NCBI GenBank assembly: GCA_021229015.1
Contig: CM037792.1
Location: 4,655,876-4,719,875, forward strand
DNA length: 64,000 nucleotides
Reading direction: 5' to 3'
DNA from: Solen grandis
Taxonomy: Eukaryota > Mollusca > Bivalvia > Adapedonta > Solenidae
The notes beneath the pieces are model-generated. The model made no database searches and had not been told where the DNA came from. It was given only the letters and a program-made list of their open reading frames with translations. The position numbers and the translations under genes are program-made. Shown here piece by piece: positions 31,750 to 43,442 of this stretch; the stretch's first letter is position 1; every line of letters starts with the position of its first letter.

Positions 31750-32855
31750 TAAATTATGACAAATGGATAAACCATAAGTTATCACAACTTAGATTCGGTT
31801 TTCTTCAAAATATAAATTCAGTCAATTTTATTCCGGATGATGATATTATGATATATGTAATTATTGTTAAATGTTTTTAGATATTGGGAATAACTAAGTT
31901 ACGCATGTTTAAAGAGATGAACCGATGTACGCCCAACCCATAAACAAGTTATAATAATAAACAATATAGTCACTGTATGAAAGTATACCCCCCTAACAAC
32001 ATCTTTATCGATTGACGGAAGCCTTCGATTGTCCGTCAATGGAAATTCATTGATGTATTCTGGTCAATCTTAGCAAAACTGGAGGAATCCAGGTTAACCA
32101 AACGTATTGCAGCGGGGCATACAGTAAAAAAAATCGTTACGTAAAACGGTATTTTTATTAAAGTATTTTTAATTTTAAAAAAGATTGAACATATCATAAT
32201 GTTAAGAAAAACGCATTGCATACATTTGTGCAAGTTGCAAACTATAAAAAATGAAGAATGTGTAATGAAGGGCACATTTTTTAAAATCATGTTCCCCCCG
32301 GTCGTTGGACATGTTTATATTGGGTCCGGAACTGAACAAATTGTAAAATTTTAAAAATTTCCCCTTTGACAGATTCCAGAAAAATGAAGTTTTGGGGTTC
32401 CCCCCAATTTCGATTAAAACTGGCGTTTAAAAGCTCGAGGGGGGGATTTAATTCGTCCCGTTGTAACTCGGTAGAAATTGAACAGTTTTATATTTATGTC
32501 ATTTTATGATTTTTTAAAAGGGATAAAATATACTCTAAGACAACTTTAAAAAAATAATCCGTTTGCTGAAATGCAGGATTTGAGAAGTATATTTCATGCT
32601 TTCATTACAAACCCAAACCCTTTTTAGATGATGCAAAACCTATTAAAATCAAAGATAAACGCCCTTTTTATTTTATAGAAAAAATTGATTTTGGTTTGTA
32701 TTTTTTTCTTTTTTTTTTGGTATTTTTTAAATGCTCTTTGCGCTGCTTTTTAAACTATTTGTTATAAACACCATTTCCATGTTTCAGATTTCTATCTTTT
32801 GTTATAGATATTTTTAATTAGTTTTTATTTCTAAAACTCAAGCGTTGTCTAAGTT
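31750..32855. other. Intergenic, nothing recognised
   Basis: Base quality drops after about 32,280, where long G, C, T and A runs appear. Confidence 0.4.
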
Positions 32856-32858
32856 ATA

Positions 32859-33080
32859 GGGGCTTCCGGGGCCGAAGGGTAAAGTTCTGACTCACTCAGC
32901 CTCTCACCGCGTTGGTTCAATCCCGACGGGGGGTCTTTGGGATTTTAATGTGAGGAACCTTTCAGCGGGGTTTTGGGTTTGGGTGGTGGTTCTCCCCGAT
33001 GTCTCCGTACTTTCGGGGTTTCCTGCACCTGTAATTAGCTGGACGTGTACTGTCGAGGTGAGGGTAAACTCAAATAGTAA
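32859..33080 (+). mobile_element. tRNA-derived SINE, same family as 28,758
   Basis: Head GGGGCTTCCGGGGCCGAAGG, B box GGTTCAATCCC (32,914-32,924), body with TTTCCTGCACCTGTAATTAG and tail GAGGGTAAACTC. Confidence 0.7.
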
Positions 33081-33084
33081 AGTC

Positions 33085-33595
33085 CGTTTATAAAGTGCTT
33101 TTTTTTAAATTGTGCATTACAAAAACCTTAGTGTTTTTTCGCCCGATGTACATATTTCCTTCATTTCGGGAAAACATTATTAGAAATGTCTTTTGGGGCT
33201 AACAAACAAATTTCACGAATCGGAAGTTTTATGAATGTTAGGGAAAACTGTACATCTGAAAAAAAGAATCTTTTGGATCTATAGGGGGCAAAAATTTTCC
33301 GCTTTGCATGCGCTATATTCCTTTAAAAATTCATAATGAAATAAAATACTTACCGCATTTTTCTCTCTGAATGATGCAAAATACTTTTCCGATAGCTTAA
33401 AATGCGTCATTACTAGGGTAGGGCCAAAACGACTAATGTCTATCGCATTCACTTTTTTTAAAGGCCCATATTTTCAAGATTGTAAAAATTCAATAACAAA
33501 AAAAGCTACGAAATTAAAACGAGATTGAAACTACGTAAATGATACTTAATGACAATTTTCCCGATCTCCGACGACTTTTACTCGGGGAAAAATCA
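33085..33595. other. Intergenic, nothing recognised
   Basis: AT-rich and noisy; no repeat ends seen. Confidence 0.4.
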
Positions 33596-33599
33596 TCTC

Positions 33600-36500
33600 G
33601 AGGGGTGAAGCGAAAAGGCTAATAGGTTGGGTTTAGCCAGGTTACCGGCACCCCCCCCTAACTTTTTCTCTAGGTACAAAATGTGCTTGAGGGTTTTTCA
33701 AAAACCCGTTTGAGGGTGCCCCCAGAAAAAAACTCATTTTCAGCTATGTTTAATTAAAGGGTTTCCATGGTAACCAAAAGGATTTTTAAAAAAAACCCTA
33801 AGTAATTAATATTGGCAAATTTTCCCTTTCTTTGATGTTACAGAGTTCAAACAAGTCCCACTAAAAAAAAAGACTTTAAAGTTTATGCCATATTAAGTTT
33901 AATTTAATATCATACGGGCAATCTCATAAAAATTGATGAAAAAACAAAAATAGAAAAAAATATAAAAAAAATCATGTTTAAATACTCATTTCAAAAGCTG
34001 TTCGATCCAAAATGTTTAAAATAGGGTTTTTAAAATTTAAATTTTGATCTTTAACTGAAATTTTAAAAATTTTGGGTTCACAATATTTGAGTTTAAATTT
34101 TTTTAAAATTTAAAGCCTATTTGCATATAGCTGCGTTTTTCTATTGAAACATTATTTGAACTTAAAACGTCAAAATGATTATATTCAATAAAAATAAATT
34201 TAAGATATTAGTTTAAGCCAAAAAAATTCAGATAAAATGTTATTTCCAAAATTTTTTTTGATTTTGAAAAAATTTTTTTAAAAATTTTAAATCAAATACC
34301 CTCATGAATATTAATGAGAAGACTCAAAAATTAATAGCACCCCCCCACCCCCCAAACTCCTAAAAGTTTTGTTTTTTGAAGAGTTTTTCAAAGAAATTTT
34401 TTATTAATTTTTTTTTTTTTTTTATTATATTGAGTGACTCGATTCATTAGACAATGACCTCGAGAAAATAACAATGACAATGGAGTGATTTTTCCCCCTT
34501 AAGATACAGCAGTAGTGATGATAAAATTAAAAATTTGTTGCTTTTTTGGACAACTCAACCATTGCTACAATATAACTGTTTTATTTTGCTTTTATGAAGA
34601 AGTTTCCCCATATACAGTGTACTTACGATTATCATCTCGTCAACATCTCCCAAAGTGTCAAACATGTCATCTTTTCTGCACATCCCCTTTCAAAACCCCC
34701 TCCAAAACATCTACCAACAAGGGAGAAGTAGGCCCCTTCAACCAGATGGTTCATCCTTCCACTCTCAAGGCCCAACCATGCGCGTAAAAACAGCGGGTAG
34801 TTGGGTCTGCGAGTCGACTGCCCCCAAAAGCCCACCAAAATTTTACCCCCCGAAAATGCTGCAGAGAACTTTTTGCAGGGGCAAATACCCCAAGTCACTT
34901 TTTTCAGTCATCTCGGGTTTTCCTCACATTTTTCTTTTATTTTCAGAAGTCTGAATTCGTCAAATCTTTGACACAGCATTGCGTACATGGCACGGTGAAG
35001 CTCCCAAGATCGTTTAATAAATCATCATACTTCCCCAAAAATTTCCAAAAACTACCTAGAGATTCTTTTTAGACAGGTCTCTTTTTTTAGAGTTTTGATT
35101 GGACCAACATGCCCCTACCTTTGAACCCCCTGGTTGAATCACCCCACAAAATGCGTGCGGCCAAGCAACGCAGAGTATGTTTTGGGGTGAAGGGATCAGC
35201 AAATTCTGTCATTTATAAAAATTTCCTGTGATTGCAGACCCAGGTCAAACAAACGTGATACCTTCATCAATCCAAAAAGACAGGCAAAAAAAAAATGTAA
35301 ATGTCAGGTGTTCTCACTTTAACTGTCTTGTTGCCTTTCCTTTTGCATAGAGTATTAAATACAACTCCCCTTCTGTTTTTTCCTGGGTTGATTTCAGATC
35401 TGCGTTTTGTTTTGACTGTAGTCTTTCCACATGTGACGGTAATGGAAAGCTTCCCCCAAATAGGATGACCTACTTTCCCCCTTTGCATGCCCGGGATTCC
35501 ATCACTTTGCCTTTTTACGCAGTATCTGCACAACGCTTTTTTATCATCATTGGTCAGGAATGTTTCCCGTCTGCGGGTCTCTTTTTATCCTCCTTGGACC
35601 AACAGCTTCTCAACTTTTCCTCTTCTAAAACCCTTTCCAGCTTTTTACCCGGGTTTTTAGGTACATGCATAAGAAAATGATGCGGTTTTTTGACACCATT
35701 TTGAACAATTTTTTGTATTCGTTTGAAATTGCCGGCACTTCTTTCATTGAATGGAAAAAATGCATTTCCATCTTTACTTTTCAAGCACAGTTTTTGTCCT
35801 GTTCGGGAGGGGCGCTAAAAAAACCCCTTCAAACAAATACTTGAACCCTTTTTATTTGTCTGTTAAGGAAAAACAGGTCATCCTCATTTGTGAGGGAAAC
35901 TTTCCATTACACTCACATGATGGGAAAAAATACAGTCCCAACAAAAATCGCAATTGAAATCCCAAAAAGGGGGAAAAAGAACGGGATTGACTTTTCATAC
36001 TCATGCAAAAAAGAAAAGGTACAAACAGTTCAAGTAGAACACCCGACAGTGACTCTTTTTTATTGTCCCCGTATTTATGGATTGTTTGAAGGATCACAGT
36101 CTGTTTGACACTGGGGCTGGCAAAAAAGGAAACTATAAACATGACAGAACTTTCTGATGCCTTCACACCAGACATCGCTCGCGTTGCTTGGCCTGCCGCC
36201 TTTTGTGGGTGTGATTTAACCATCTTTTAAAGGTGGGGACTGTTGGTCCAATCAAAACCTGGAAAAGGACCTGCTACAAAGAATCTCTAGGGAGTCGGAA
36301 AACTTGGGAATGACTGATGATTTTTTGAAAGCTTGGGGCCTTTACCTGTGCCAGACGGGAATGTCTGTGTCAAAAATGTTGCGAATTTTGACTTCTGAAA
36401 AAAAAAGAAATGTGAGGAAAAAACCGACCCATGCACTGAGAAACGGACTTTTGGGGGGTTTGCCTCCCTGCAAAAAATACTACTGAGCATATTTCGGGGG

Positions 36501-37510
36501 TAAATTATCAGGTGGGGGGCTGGAAGCAGTCACACATCGCAGACCCAGACAACCAGCTGTTTCACAAACGCATGGTTGGACCATAGAGAGTGGAAGGATG
36601 AACCACTCTGGGTTGAAGGCGCCTACTTCCCCATTTTGGTAATGTTTTGGAGGGGCCTTTAAGATGATGCAGAAGAAATGACACTGTAGACATTTTGGAA
36701 ATGTTGAGATGATATAATGACATGTACATGTATATGCAAAAACATTCTTCATAAAAGCAAAATAAACAGTTATTAAGCAAAGGTGATGTTGTCCCCAAAA
36801 CAACAATTTTTAATATAAATACACACTGCTGACTTAAAGGGGCAAAAATCACTCCATTGTCATTCTATTTTCCGAGGTCATTGAAGAAATGAGTCCCTCA
36901 ACTAAAACTTTTGTTTTCATTGAATATAATCATTTTGACGTTTTTTAATTCAAATAAAGTTTCAAAAGAAAAAACGCCTAATGCAAAAAGGGTTAATTTT
37001 TAAAAATTTTTTCTCAAAATGGAACCAAAAATTTTTTAAAATTTCAGTTAAAGATCAAAATTTCAATTTAAAAATTTTTAACTTTTTCGTATCGAAAAGC
37101 TTTTTAAAAAAAGTATTAATCAGATTTTTTTAATATTTTTCTTCTATTTTTTTTATCTCATCAAATTCAGGATACACGTATAATATTTAATTAATCTTAT
37201 ATAGGCATAAAAATATAAAGTCTTTTCTTTTTTGGTACTTTTTTTGAACCCCGTAACATCAAAGAAGGAAATCAAAGGGCCCAAAATTAATTACTTTGGG
37301 GGTTTTAAAAAACCTTTAGGTTACCATGGAAACCCTTTTTAATTAAACATACTGAAAAGAGTTTTTTTCTGGGGGCACCCTCAAATCGTGTTTAAAGACC
37401 TCAATGACATTTTGGACCCATGAAAAAAGTCTAGGGGGGGGTCCTGGTAACCATGGCTACAACCCCCCCTATAAAAGGTCAGTGGGAGGCATAATGTAGT
37501 ACCTCGAAAA
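33600..37510. repeat. Giant imperfect palindrome (fold-back element or chimeric read)
   Basis: Sequence from about 33,600 to about 35,520 recurs inverted from about 37,510 back to about 35,860. Anchors include GGTTTCCATGGTAACC (33,761) against GGTTACCATGGAAACCC (37,319); GATTGGACCAAC (35,098) against GTTGGTCCAATC (36,241); and GCGGCCAAGCAACG (35,157) against CGTTGCTTGGCCTGCCGCC (36,182). Arms differ by frequent indels. The centre is near 35,680 with a loop of about 340 bp. Minus frames in the loop and inner arms (35,784-35,554; 35,533-35,267) are Lys/Arg-rich with a CRYC motif but match no family I can name. A mobile element with very long inverted repeats, or an uncut forward-reverse long read, would both give this. 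Confidence 0.85.
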
Positions 37511-37638
37511 AAGTTCCCCAACGTTGCAAACTCATTAAAAATCTTTTTTAATCTGCGCTCCTTCATCCACGATTAGGATCTAAAACATCGCATAAAAAGG
37601 TCACGTCAATGCCCCTTTTAAGATTTTGTGCATAAACA

Positions 37639-37738
37639 NNNNNNNNNNNNNNNNNNNNNNNNNNNNNNNNNNNNNNNNNNNNNNNNNNNNNNNNNNNNNN
37701 NNNNNNNNNNNNNNNNNNNNNNNNNNNNNNNNNNNNNN
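37639..37738. other. Assembly gap, 100 N
   Basis: Exactly 100 N, the usual placeholder for a gap of unknown size. Linkage across it is a scaffold claim. Confidence 0.99.
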
Positions 37739-37739
37739 T

Positions 37740-39660
37740 CGGCCTAAAAGTCATATGTGACGTGCTAAAAGAAAATCTGTAATGGTTATACGAAACCGGA
37801 AACAGCTGTTTGAGCATAATTTCATATGATAAAATATTATCATATAATTATATAATCTTATAGATAGAGTTTTGTTTCTGCCAGGAACAAACGCTTAATG
37901 CAGCATTCTGAAACTCTTTGTCATTAAATACACGGCTTTTCTTCATCTTGAAAAAAGGGAGTTAAACATTTGTAAAAAATAAAATCTGATATACATTGTA
38001 GCTTATAAAAATCCATAGGAATATTCGAATACTCGTGATGTCCGGGTATAAGCCACAACTACAATAAGACCGACAATACAACACAGGATGTTATATATTT
38101 TATTTTTCACAATTAATACGAGTGTATTAGGCGGACTAACTATCTCATGAACAAACAATAGGACGACTGATTTTTTATCACATTTTATACATTTCAATAA
38201 GTATTGTTGATTTTTGTTTTGTGCCGGTTGATTAACTTTTATGACATTCAATATGCATGTATTGTAATCCATACTGTAAGAATTCTAACGTAATTTTACA
38301 AGCAGAAGCTTAATGTCATCATTTTCTCAAAAGATGTAGGGATATAAAAATATATATGAAGTTTTGTATCTTAATGTTCACAATTGACATTGTTTAAATA
38401 TAACTTTGGAAGTGTTCAGATATTAGTTAAAATACTGTTATAATATCATTGTTTATATTACCAGCTTTATTGTCTTATGTATTGTTTTCATTTTCTTTGA
38501 ATATGTATACGTATATCAGCTATTGTAGAAATCATCATTTCGCATCATACGCCTAAATGCACTTTTATGATCCTTTATGGTAAATATGTCATTTACATTG
38601 TTTTGTCACCTTTCTGCCCAAATGAATCCTTGCATCGAAACGATGGCATACTGAAAAGTTAAACTTTTTTCCGAGTTTGGTGATATTTCTACATTGGTAT
38701 CATTATTTAGGAAAAAATTGATTAGATTAAATTATTATGAAACAAGTGGAAAAAGAAGATATTCTCAGGTATTTAGTTCTCATCATGTTTGTATTCTCGA
38801 GTTACGTATCAACGCGATATTTCACCTCGAGCATGACGTAATTTGACACTTCGCAAAATTGATTGACCATTTTTTTTTTTATCTCACTAACGTGACCTAA
38901 AGACGCCAATTTGGAAAGTTTTAGACTTAAAAAAATGTTTTCATCTGACATTGACAATTTATTACATTTAGAGGGAAAATACAGATACATTCAGGATATA
39001 ATTAATAGAAAGGTTAGGGATTTTTTTTTTTTTTTTTTGCAATTACTTCTTATACTGGTGAGAACTGAATACAATGTACTCCAGGATACTTCATCCAAGG
39101 AACAGTGCACATATACTTATCAAACTTGAAGGCTTTCCCGTGTAAGTATGACCTTGCCAAGTACATAGATATTGGTAATCTCATGCTCATGACTGAGTTC
39201 AATATATAACTGAATAATAGGTATAGCTGTATGACCTGAAGTCACTGACCACGGTTTGACGAGGTCGGATTGATGTTGGGTACTTTACATTTAAGCCTCC
39301 TTTTTAAAGTACAATGTATTATGAACGTGGAAACCGATCGACTTCCTATAGTTAATTATGCCAAAGTCGCGCAATGGATTTTAAATTATTTATGTCATGT
39401 GTTACTTACATAATTTAATTGTACAATAAAACTTCTTGACGTGGTTAAAGAGGAGTCTTAAAATTATACACATGTATTAATAAATTAATTTTACATCTCA
39501 CCATGTCAAGACAAAAAAATATTTATAACAGCGGTCAGTGTCAAGTGTTAATACACTATGGACTTTAATAGTGTAAACTATGACCTGATTGTTATTGTAC
39601 ATAAAAGTACATGTACTCATCATGCACTCATATATAAAATAAACTACATAACACGTATAT
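37740..39660. other. Intergenic, clean sequence, nothing recognised
   Basis: Base quality improves sharply after the gap. A stretch near 39,528-39,570 (GGTCAGTGTCAAG...) recurs near 55,990, suggesting a shared old LINE piece. Confidence 0.45.
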
Positions 39661-39691
39661 CATGTACATTTAAATACGAATGTATCATCAT

Positions 39692-39694
39692 GTA

Positions 39695-39701
<7 letters not shown>
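39692..39701. repeat. LINE target-site duplication, 3' copy
   Basis: GTATAAGTAA, identical to 43,802-43,811 at the other end of the element. The copy merges into the (TAAG)n tail, so its true length is uncertain. Confidence 0.5.

Positions 39702-39792
<91 letters not shown>
39694..39792. repeat. (TAAG)n microsatellite, about 25 units, LINE 3' tail
   Basis: Uninterrupted tetranucleotide repeat directly abutting the 3' end of the minus-strand LINE. On the element strand it reads (CTTA)n in place of a poly(A) tail. Confidence 0.9.
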
Positions 39793-39793
<1 letters not shown>

Positions 39794-39988
39794 TTTATTA
39801 TCGTGACATGTGCAATAAGATAATTACATACAAACTGTAAACAATCTAAACAAAAGAAAGCACCCGGCCAAATGGGCCTATATGTCACCAGGTCAAAAAC
39901 AGTAATGATAAAACATAATAATCAATGTCACATAGAAAGTAATCAATAGAAAATGCAATGATACGGCGGCATAAAATTGAAGCATATT

Positions 39989-42900
39989 TTAAGAATATAT
40001 CACAGTTCTCCTGCAGAGGTAAGCTTTAACTATAGATTTGGCTGTTTTTCTCGGGTGAGTATTTAATAAAAATGTTAATTTATCATCCGATGACAAGTTT
40101 GTATAAACAGTTTGTAATAGTATATCCCCAAACACATTACTTCGGATGGTATTATAGAGATCACAGGTTAAAAGAAAATGCTTTTCGTCTTCAACAACAT
40201 CTAAGGCACAGAATCTACAGAGTCTTGAATCAACAGGTTCACCAATATATCTGCCAGTCTCAATTCGTAAGGGTAAAATGCCAAACCTAAACTGACTATA
40301 GAGTGAGCGTTCATACTTTTTCAGGTTTAAGGTTACGTCATTTTTAAACAACCTGTATGTCCTTAATTTTGGCACGTTTTGAACATCATGTGACCATTTT
40401 CTGCTGTAGTATTCCGTTATCTTGGTATTTGCCACGGAAATTTGCACAATCGATTTTAAATTAAAGTGATTGACAATACCTAAATTGTTTAATATCTGTT
40501 TTACGTCACTTGACCAATTATTTCTGCACCTATTGTAGTCAAAATTGAAAACACGCTTGGTCAGTCTATTATTATCCATACTGAGCAGTCTATTCCAGTA
40601 GCGTATAATGCAACCCCATCTTCTGTATAAACTAGGTAGCCAGCCTGTATCCCCATGTAATGCTAGAATCGGAGCGAAGCGATGTACACCTAGAAAATAT
40701 CGTAAAGCGCGGTGCTGGATATTGTCTATTGTCTGATATTGCCTAGCACCCCACACAGATGACCCATAGTCTAAGATTGGTACAACACATGCATTATATA
40801 GTTTATCAAATGTTCGAAACCCAAAGTCTTTTAGGTGGTGTATTTTGCTTATAAGACTTCCAAAAGCTCGACTACCGCCTTTCGATAATGATTCACAGTT
40901 AGCGCTAAAGTCACATTTGTCTTGAAAGATAACCCCTAGATATTTATAGCGATCAACAGTTTCCAACACATTTTCACCTATGTGAAATATATATTCTGTA
41001 CGTTGAGCTCTACCCCTGCGGAAATGCATACACTTAGATTTTTCAGTGTTAATAATCACTCTCCACCGCTTACACCATTCGTGTAAAGTGTTAAGCATAG
41101 TTTGTAAGTTCTCCTCTGTATCTGAAATCAACACAATATCGTCAGCATACATGAGCATAGATACTTTTACATCTCCCATAGTTATTCCAAGTTCAAAGTC
41201 ATTGACCTCTTTGACAAGGTCATTGGCGAAAATTGCGAACAAAGTTGGCGATAAATTACACCCCTGTTTCACTCCAGTGTAACAGCTGAACCAGTCAGTT
41301 AATTTATTGTTAATTCTAATACAAGAGACTGAACTAGCGTATATATTCTTAATTGAGTTATATACTTTACCATCAATATTGTTTAAAAGTAATTTATACA
41401 GAAGCATCTCTCTGTCAATGAAATCGAAACACTTTTTAAGGTCGATATATGCTGTAAAAACAGAGGCGTTGTTCTTTGCTATGCTGTTTAACGTAAAAAT
41501 GTGGTCCTCGCATGATCTGTTGGCCCTGAAACCGTTTTGCTCGTCTGCTAAATGCCCACTGTCCTCTAAGTACTTAGTCACTCTTTTATTTATAAACGAA
41601 CTGTAAAGCTTGCTTATGCACGACAATAAGCTTATACCGCGATAATGTAACGGTACCCTTTTATCTGAATTTGGGTCCTTTAATATAGGGCAAATGATTG
41701 CCTTTCTCCACATCTCCGGAATTAAACTTGTATCGAAAATCAATTGAAAAAGTTTCTGCAACATTGCGATAATTATTGGGTATTTCAAAACGTCGTAAGG
41801 TATACGATCAAATCCCGGTGCCGAGCCAGACTTAGCGTGCATTATAATGTTTGATATTTCTTCAATCGTAATATTTCCATTCAGCTGTTCATTAACCGGA
41901 TATAATGGGTCCTGCATGTTCATTTCGAGCAAATGTTTGTGTATATTGACTCTATTATAGTGAAATTCATCAAAATCGCTATTATCGTTTTGGTTATACA
42001 AATTATGGAAATCCTCCTTCCACCTTTCGAATACAATGCGTTCGTTTTTTATTATGTTTCCACTGTCCACGATTTCTACTGGGATAGATTTATCTTTCCT
42101 AGGACCTAAGCGCTGTATCTTTTGCCAAAACTCGATCGGATTACGAGTAGATATTTCTTCAATGTCTATGACTTGAGAGTATCTATAAGCGCGTTCTGTT
42201 TGCCGTAATAACTTGTCAAATAAGTTCCTCGCTGCTATATACTCGTTTCTTAATCGTAAACGTTCGCGTTTATTTCCCGGACACCTTATAAACTTCCGTT
42301 CTTTCAAGTGCATATGATCCCATGATTCTTGCAAATCGGCATTCCAGTAAGGTTTATGCTGTTTCCAGCGCTTAGCAGTCTTTTTAGTGTTATTGTACGT
42401 GGGAATAGATCTTAACATCTCATCATGTATACTGCGACAAATGTTTTCATAAATGTCGTCAATATTTTGTTGCGTGTCGCGTGCATTTTCTATTTGTGTG
42501 ATGATATTTAAGACAGCAGTCCTTGCTAAGTCACTATTCATAAAGTCGGGAGGGATATTGCGCAATTTAAATCGCACTTCATTGTCCGCTGAATTGCTTA
42601 TACTATTTTGCTTACAGTAGTAATTGCACTGAAACTCGGTCACTAGAGTAGAATGGTCCGGTAATCGCGAGTGTTCACCGAGAAACCCGTGTAGACCGTG
42701 CTGATCGTTGATCTCACTAACTGTTAATACCTCGAAACTTTTACATTTGGCAAACGAGTCATGCGGCACGCACATATAATCTACGACGGCTCTTCCTTTC
42801 CTTGAGATAGAAGTATAATTATCATGAGAGAATCGTCCGTTTAATATACAAAATTTAGCATCTATCAAAAAGTCTATAAATTCATGGCCATGTTGATTTG

Positions 42901-43000
42901 TGATTGTGTCGAGTACTTCACGGGCTGGAATTGAGTCACAATCGGTAATAAGGTCTGACATATTTCCTATCCTTGAATTAAAATCGGCTCCGATAAACAT
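39989..43000 (-). CDS. LINE ORF2 protein: endonuclease end, reverse transcriptase, zinc-like C-terminus
   Basis: The enzyme nicks target DNA and copies the element RNA there. The 1003-residue open frame starts within the endonuclease domain: FIGADFNSRIGN (residues 2-13) holds the metal-binding D/N, and LPDHSTLV (near 112) is the terminal SDH-like motif with P-D-H. The reverse transcriptase follows, with GSAPGFDRIPYDVLK (about 392-406), QNGFRANRSCEDHIF (about 490-504), GVKQGCNLSPTLF (about 580-592) and catalytic YADDIVLIS (about 618-626), all intact. The C-terminus has CRFC...HFLLTC (about 936-954), a CCHC-type motif common in invertebrate LINEs. The true start lies upstream: the endonuclease N-terminus is at 43,137-43,367 in another frame. 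Confidence 0.9.
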   Translation of the reverse strand: MFIGADFNSRIGNMSDLITDCDSIPAREVLDTITNQHGHEFIDFLIDAKFCILNGRFSHDNYTSISRKGRAVVDYMCVPHDSFAKCKSFEVLTVSEINDQHGLHGFLGEHSRLPDHSTLVTEFQCNYYCKQNSISNSADNEVRFKLRNIPPDFMNSDLARTAVLNIITQIENARDTQQNIDDIYENICRSIHDEMLRSIPTYNNTKKTAKRWKQHKPYWNADLQESWDHMHLKERKFIRCPGNKRERLRLRNEYIAARNLFDKLLRQTERAYRYSQVIDIEEISTRNPIEFWQKIQRLGPRKDKSIPVEIVDSGNIIKNERIVFERWKEDFHNLYNQNDNSDFDEFHYNRVNIHKHLLEMNMQDPLYPVNEQLNGNITIEEISNIIMHAKSGSAPGFDRIPYDVLKYPIIIAMLQKLFQLIFDTSLIPEMWRKAIICPILKDPNSDKRVPLHYRGISLLSCISKLYSSFINKRVTKYLEDSGHLADEQNGFRANRSCEDHIFTLNSIAKNNASVFTAYIDLKKCFDFIDREMLLYKLLLNNIDGKVYNSIKNIYASSVSCIRINNKLTDWFSCYTGVKQGCNLSPTLFAIFANDLVKEVNDFELGITMGDVKVSMLMYADDIVLISDTEENLQTMLNTLHEWCKRWRVIINTEKSKCMHFRRGRAQRTEYIFHIGENVLETVDRYKYLGVIFQDKCDFSANCESLSKGGSRAFGSLISKIHHLKDFGFRTFDKLYNACVVPILDYGSSVWGARQYQTIDNIQHRALRYFLGVHRFAPILALHGDTGWLPSLYRRWGCIIRYWNRLLSMDNNRLTKRVFNFDYNRCRNNWSSDVKQILNNLGIVNHFNLKSIVQISVANTKITEYYSRKWSHDVQNVPKLRTYRLFKNDVTLNLKKYERSLYSQFRFGILPLRIETGRYIGEPVDSRLCRFCALDVVEDEKHFLLTCDLYNTIRSNVFGDILLQTVYTNLSSDDKLTFLLNTHPRKTAKSIVKAYLCRRTVIYS

Positions 43001-43136
43001 ACAATCACTATTACTATGAGTGTAAATTGTGTAAGCAAGTGCGCAAAAAAGGACTGGGCGTCACGTCCTCTGACCGAATTTTCTGGGGGCAGATAACATG
43101 AGAAGATTATAAATTCTTCCTCGGTATCTCTACTGG

Positions 43137-43420
43137 TCAAACTTCAAATGATTTATCCACGACTTCAATTTTATACGAATCGCTTATACTTTGCCTTACA
43201 AGAATTCCAACACCACCAGAGGCTTTGGGGGCATTACGATGAATATCTGTCCTATTAAAACCATACCAAGAATAACCTTCCACATCGATAATTTCTTGAC
43301 CACGCAGGTGTGTCTCGCAAATAGTGATTATATCACAGTCAAGGGAACGAATAATTGCAACACGCAAATTATGATTGTTTTTTGTCTATCCGCACACATT
43401 AATATGGCCAATTCTTATCG
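43137..43420 (-). pseudogene. LINE ORF2 N-terminus: AP-endonuclease, separated by frameshifts
   Basis: The minus frame holds SLDCDIITICETHL, with the catalytic E of the endonuclease, then SGGVGILVRQSI. Between 43,137 and 43,000 a third frame contains EEFIIFSCYLPPE and leads to the GADFN motif of the long frame. So two frameshifts, plus a stop near 43,387 before the first Met-coded segment, disrupt an otherwise complete domain. Confidence 0.8.
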
Positions 43421-43442
43421 TCCCTTTGGAACGGGGTGAATC

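Noticed and set aside
35267..35533. piggyBac transposase C-terminal Cys cluster in the palindrome
   Set aside because: A CRYC motif is present, but the remaining Cys/His spacing and flanking residues do not fit, and frames are too noisy.
39694..39792. (TAAG)n as telomere-like or CRISPR-like repeat
   Set aside because: It abuts a LINE 3' end, has no spacers, and the unit is not a metazoan telomere repeat.
40072..41606. Plus-strand frames of 72-99 residues
   Set aside because: Shadows of the LINE ORF2 on the minus strand.
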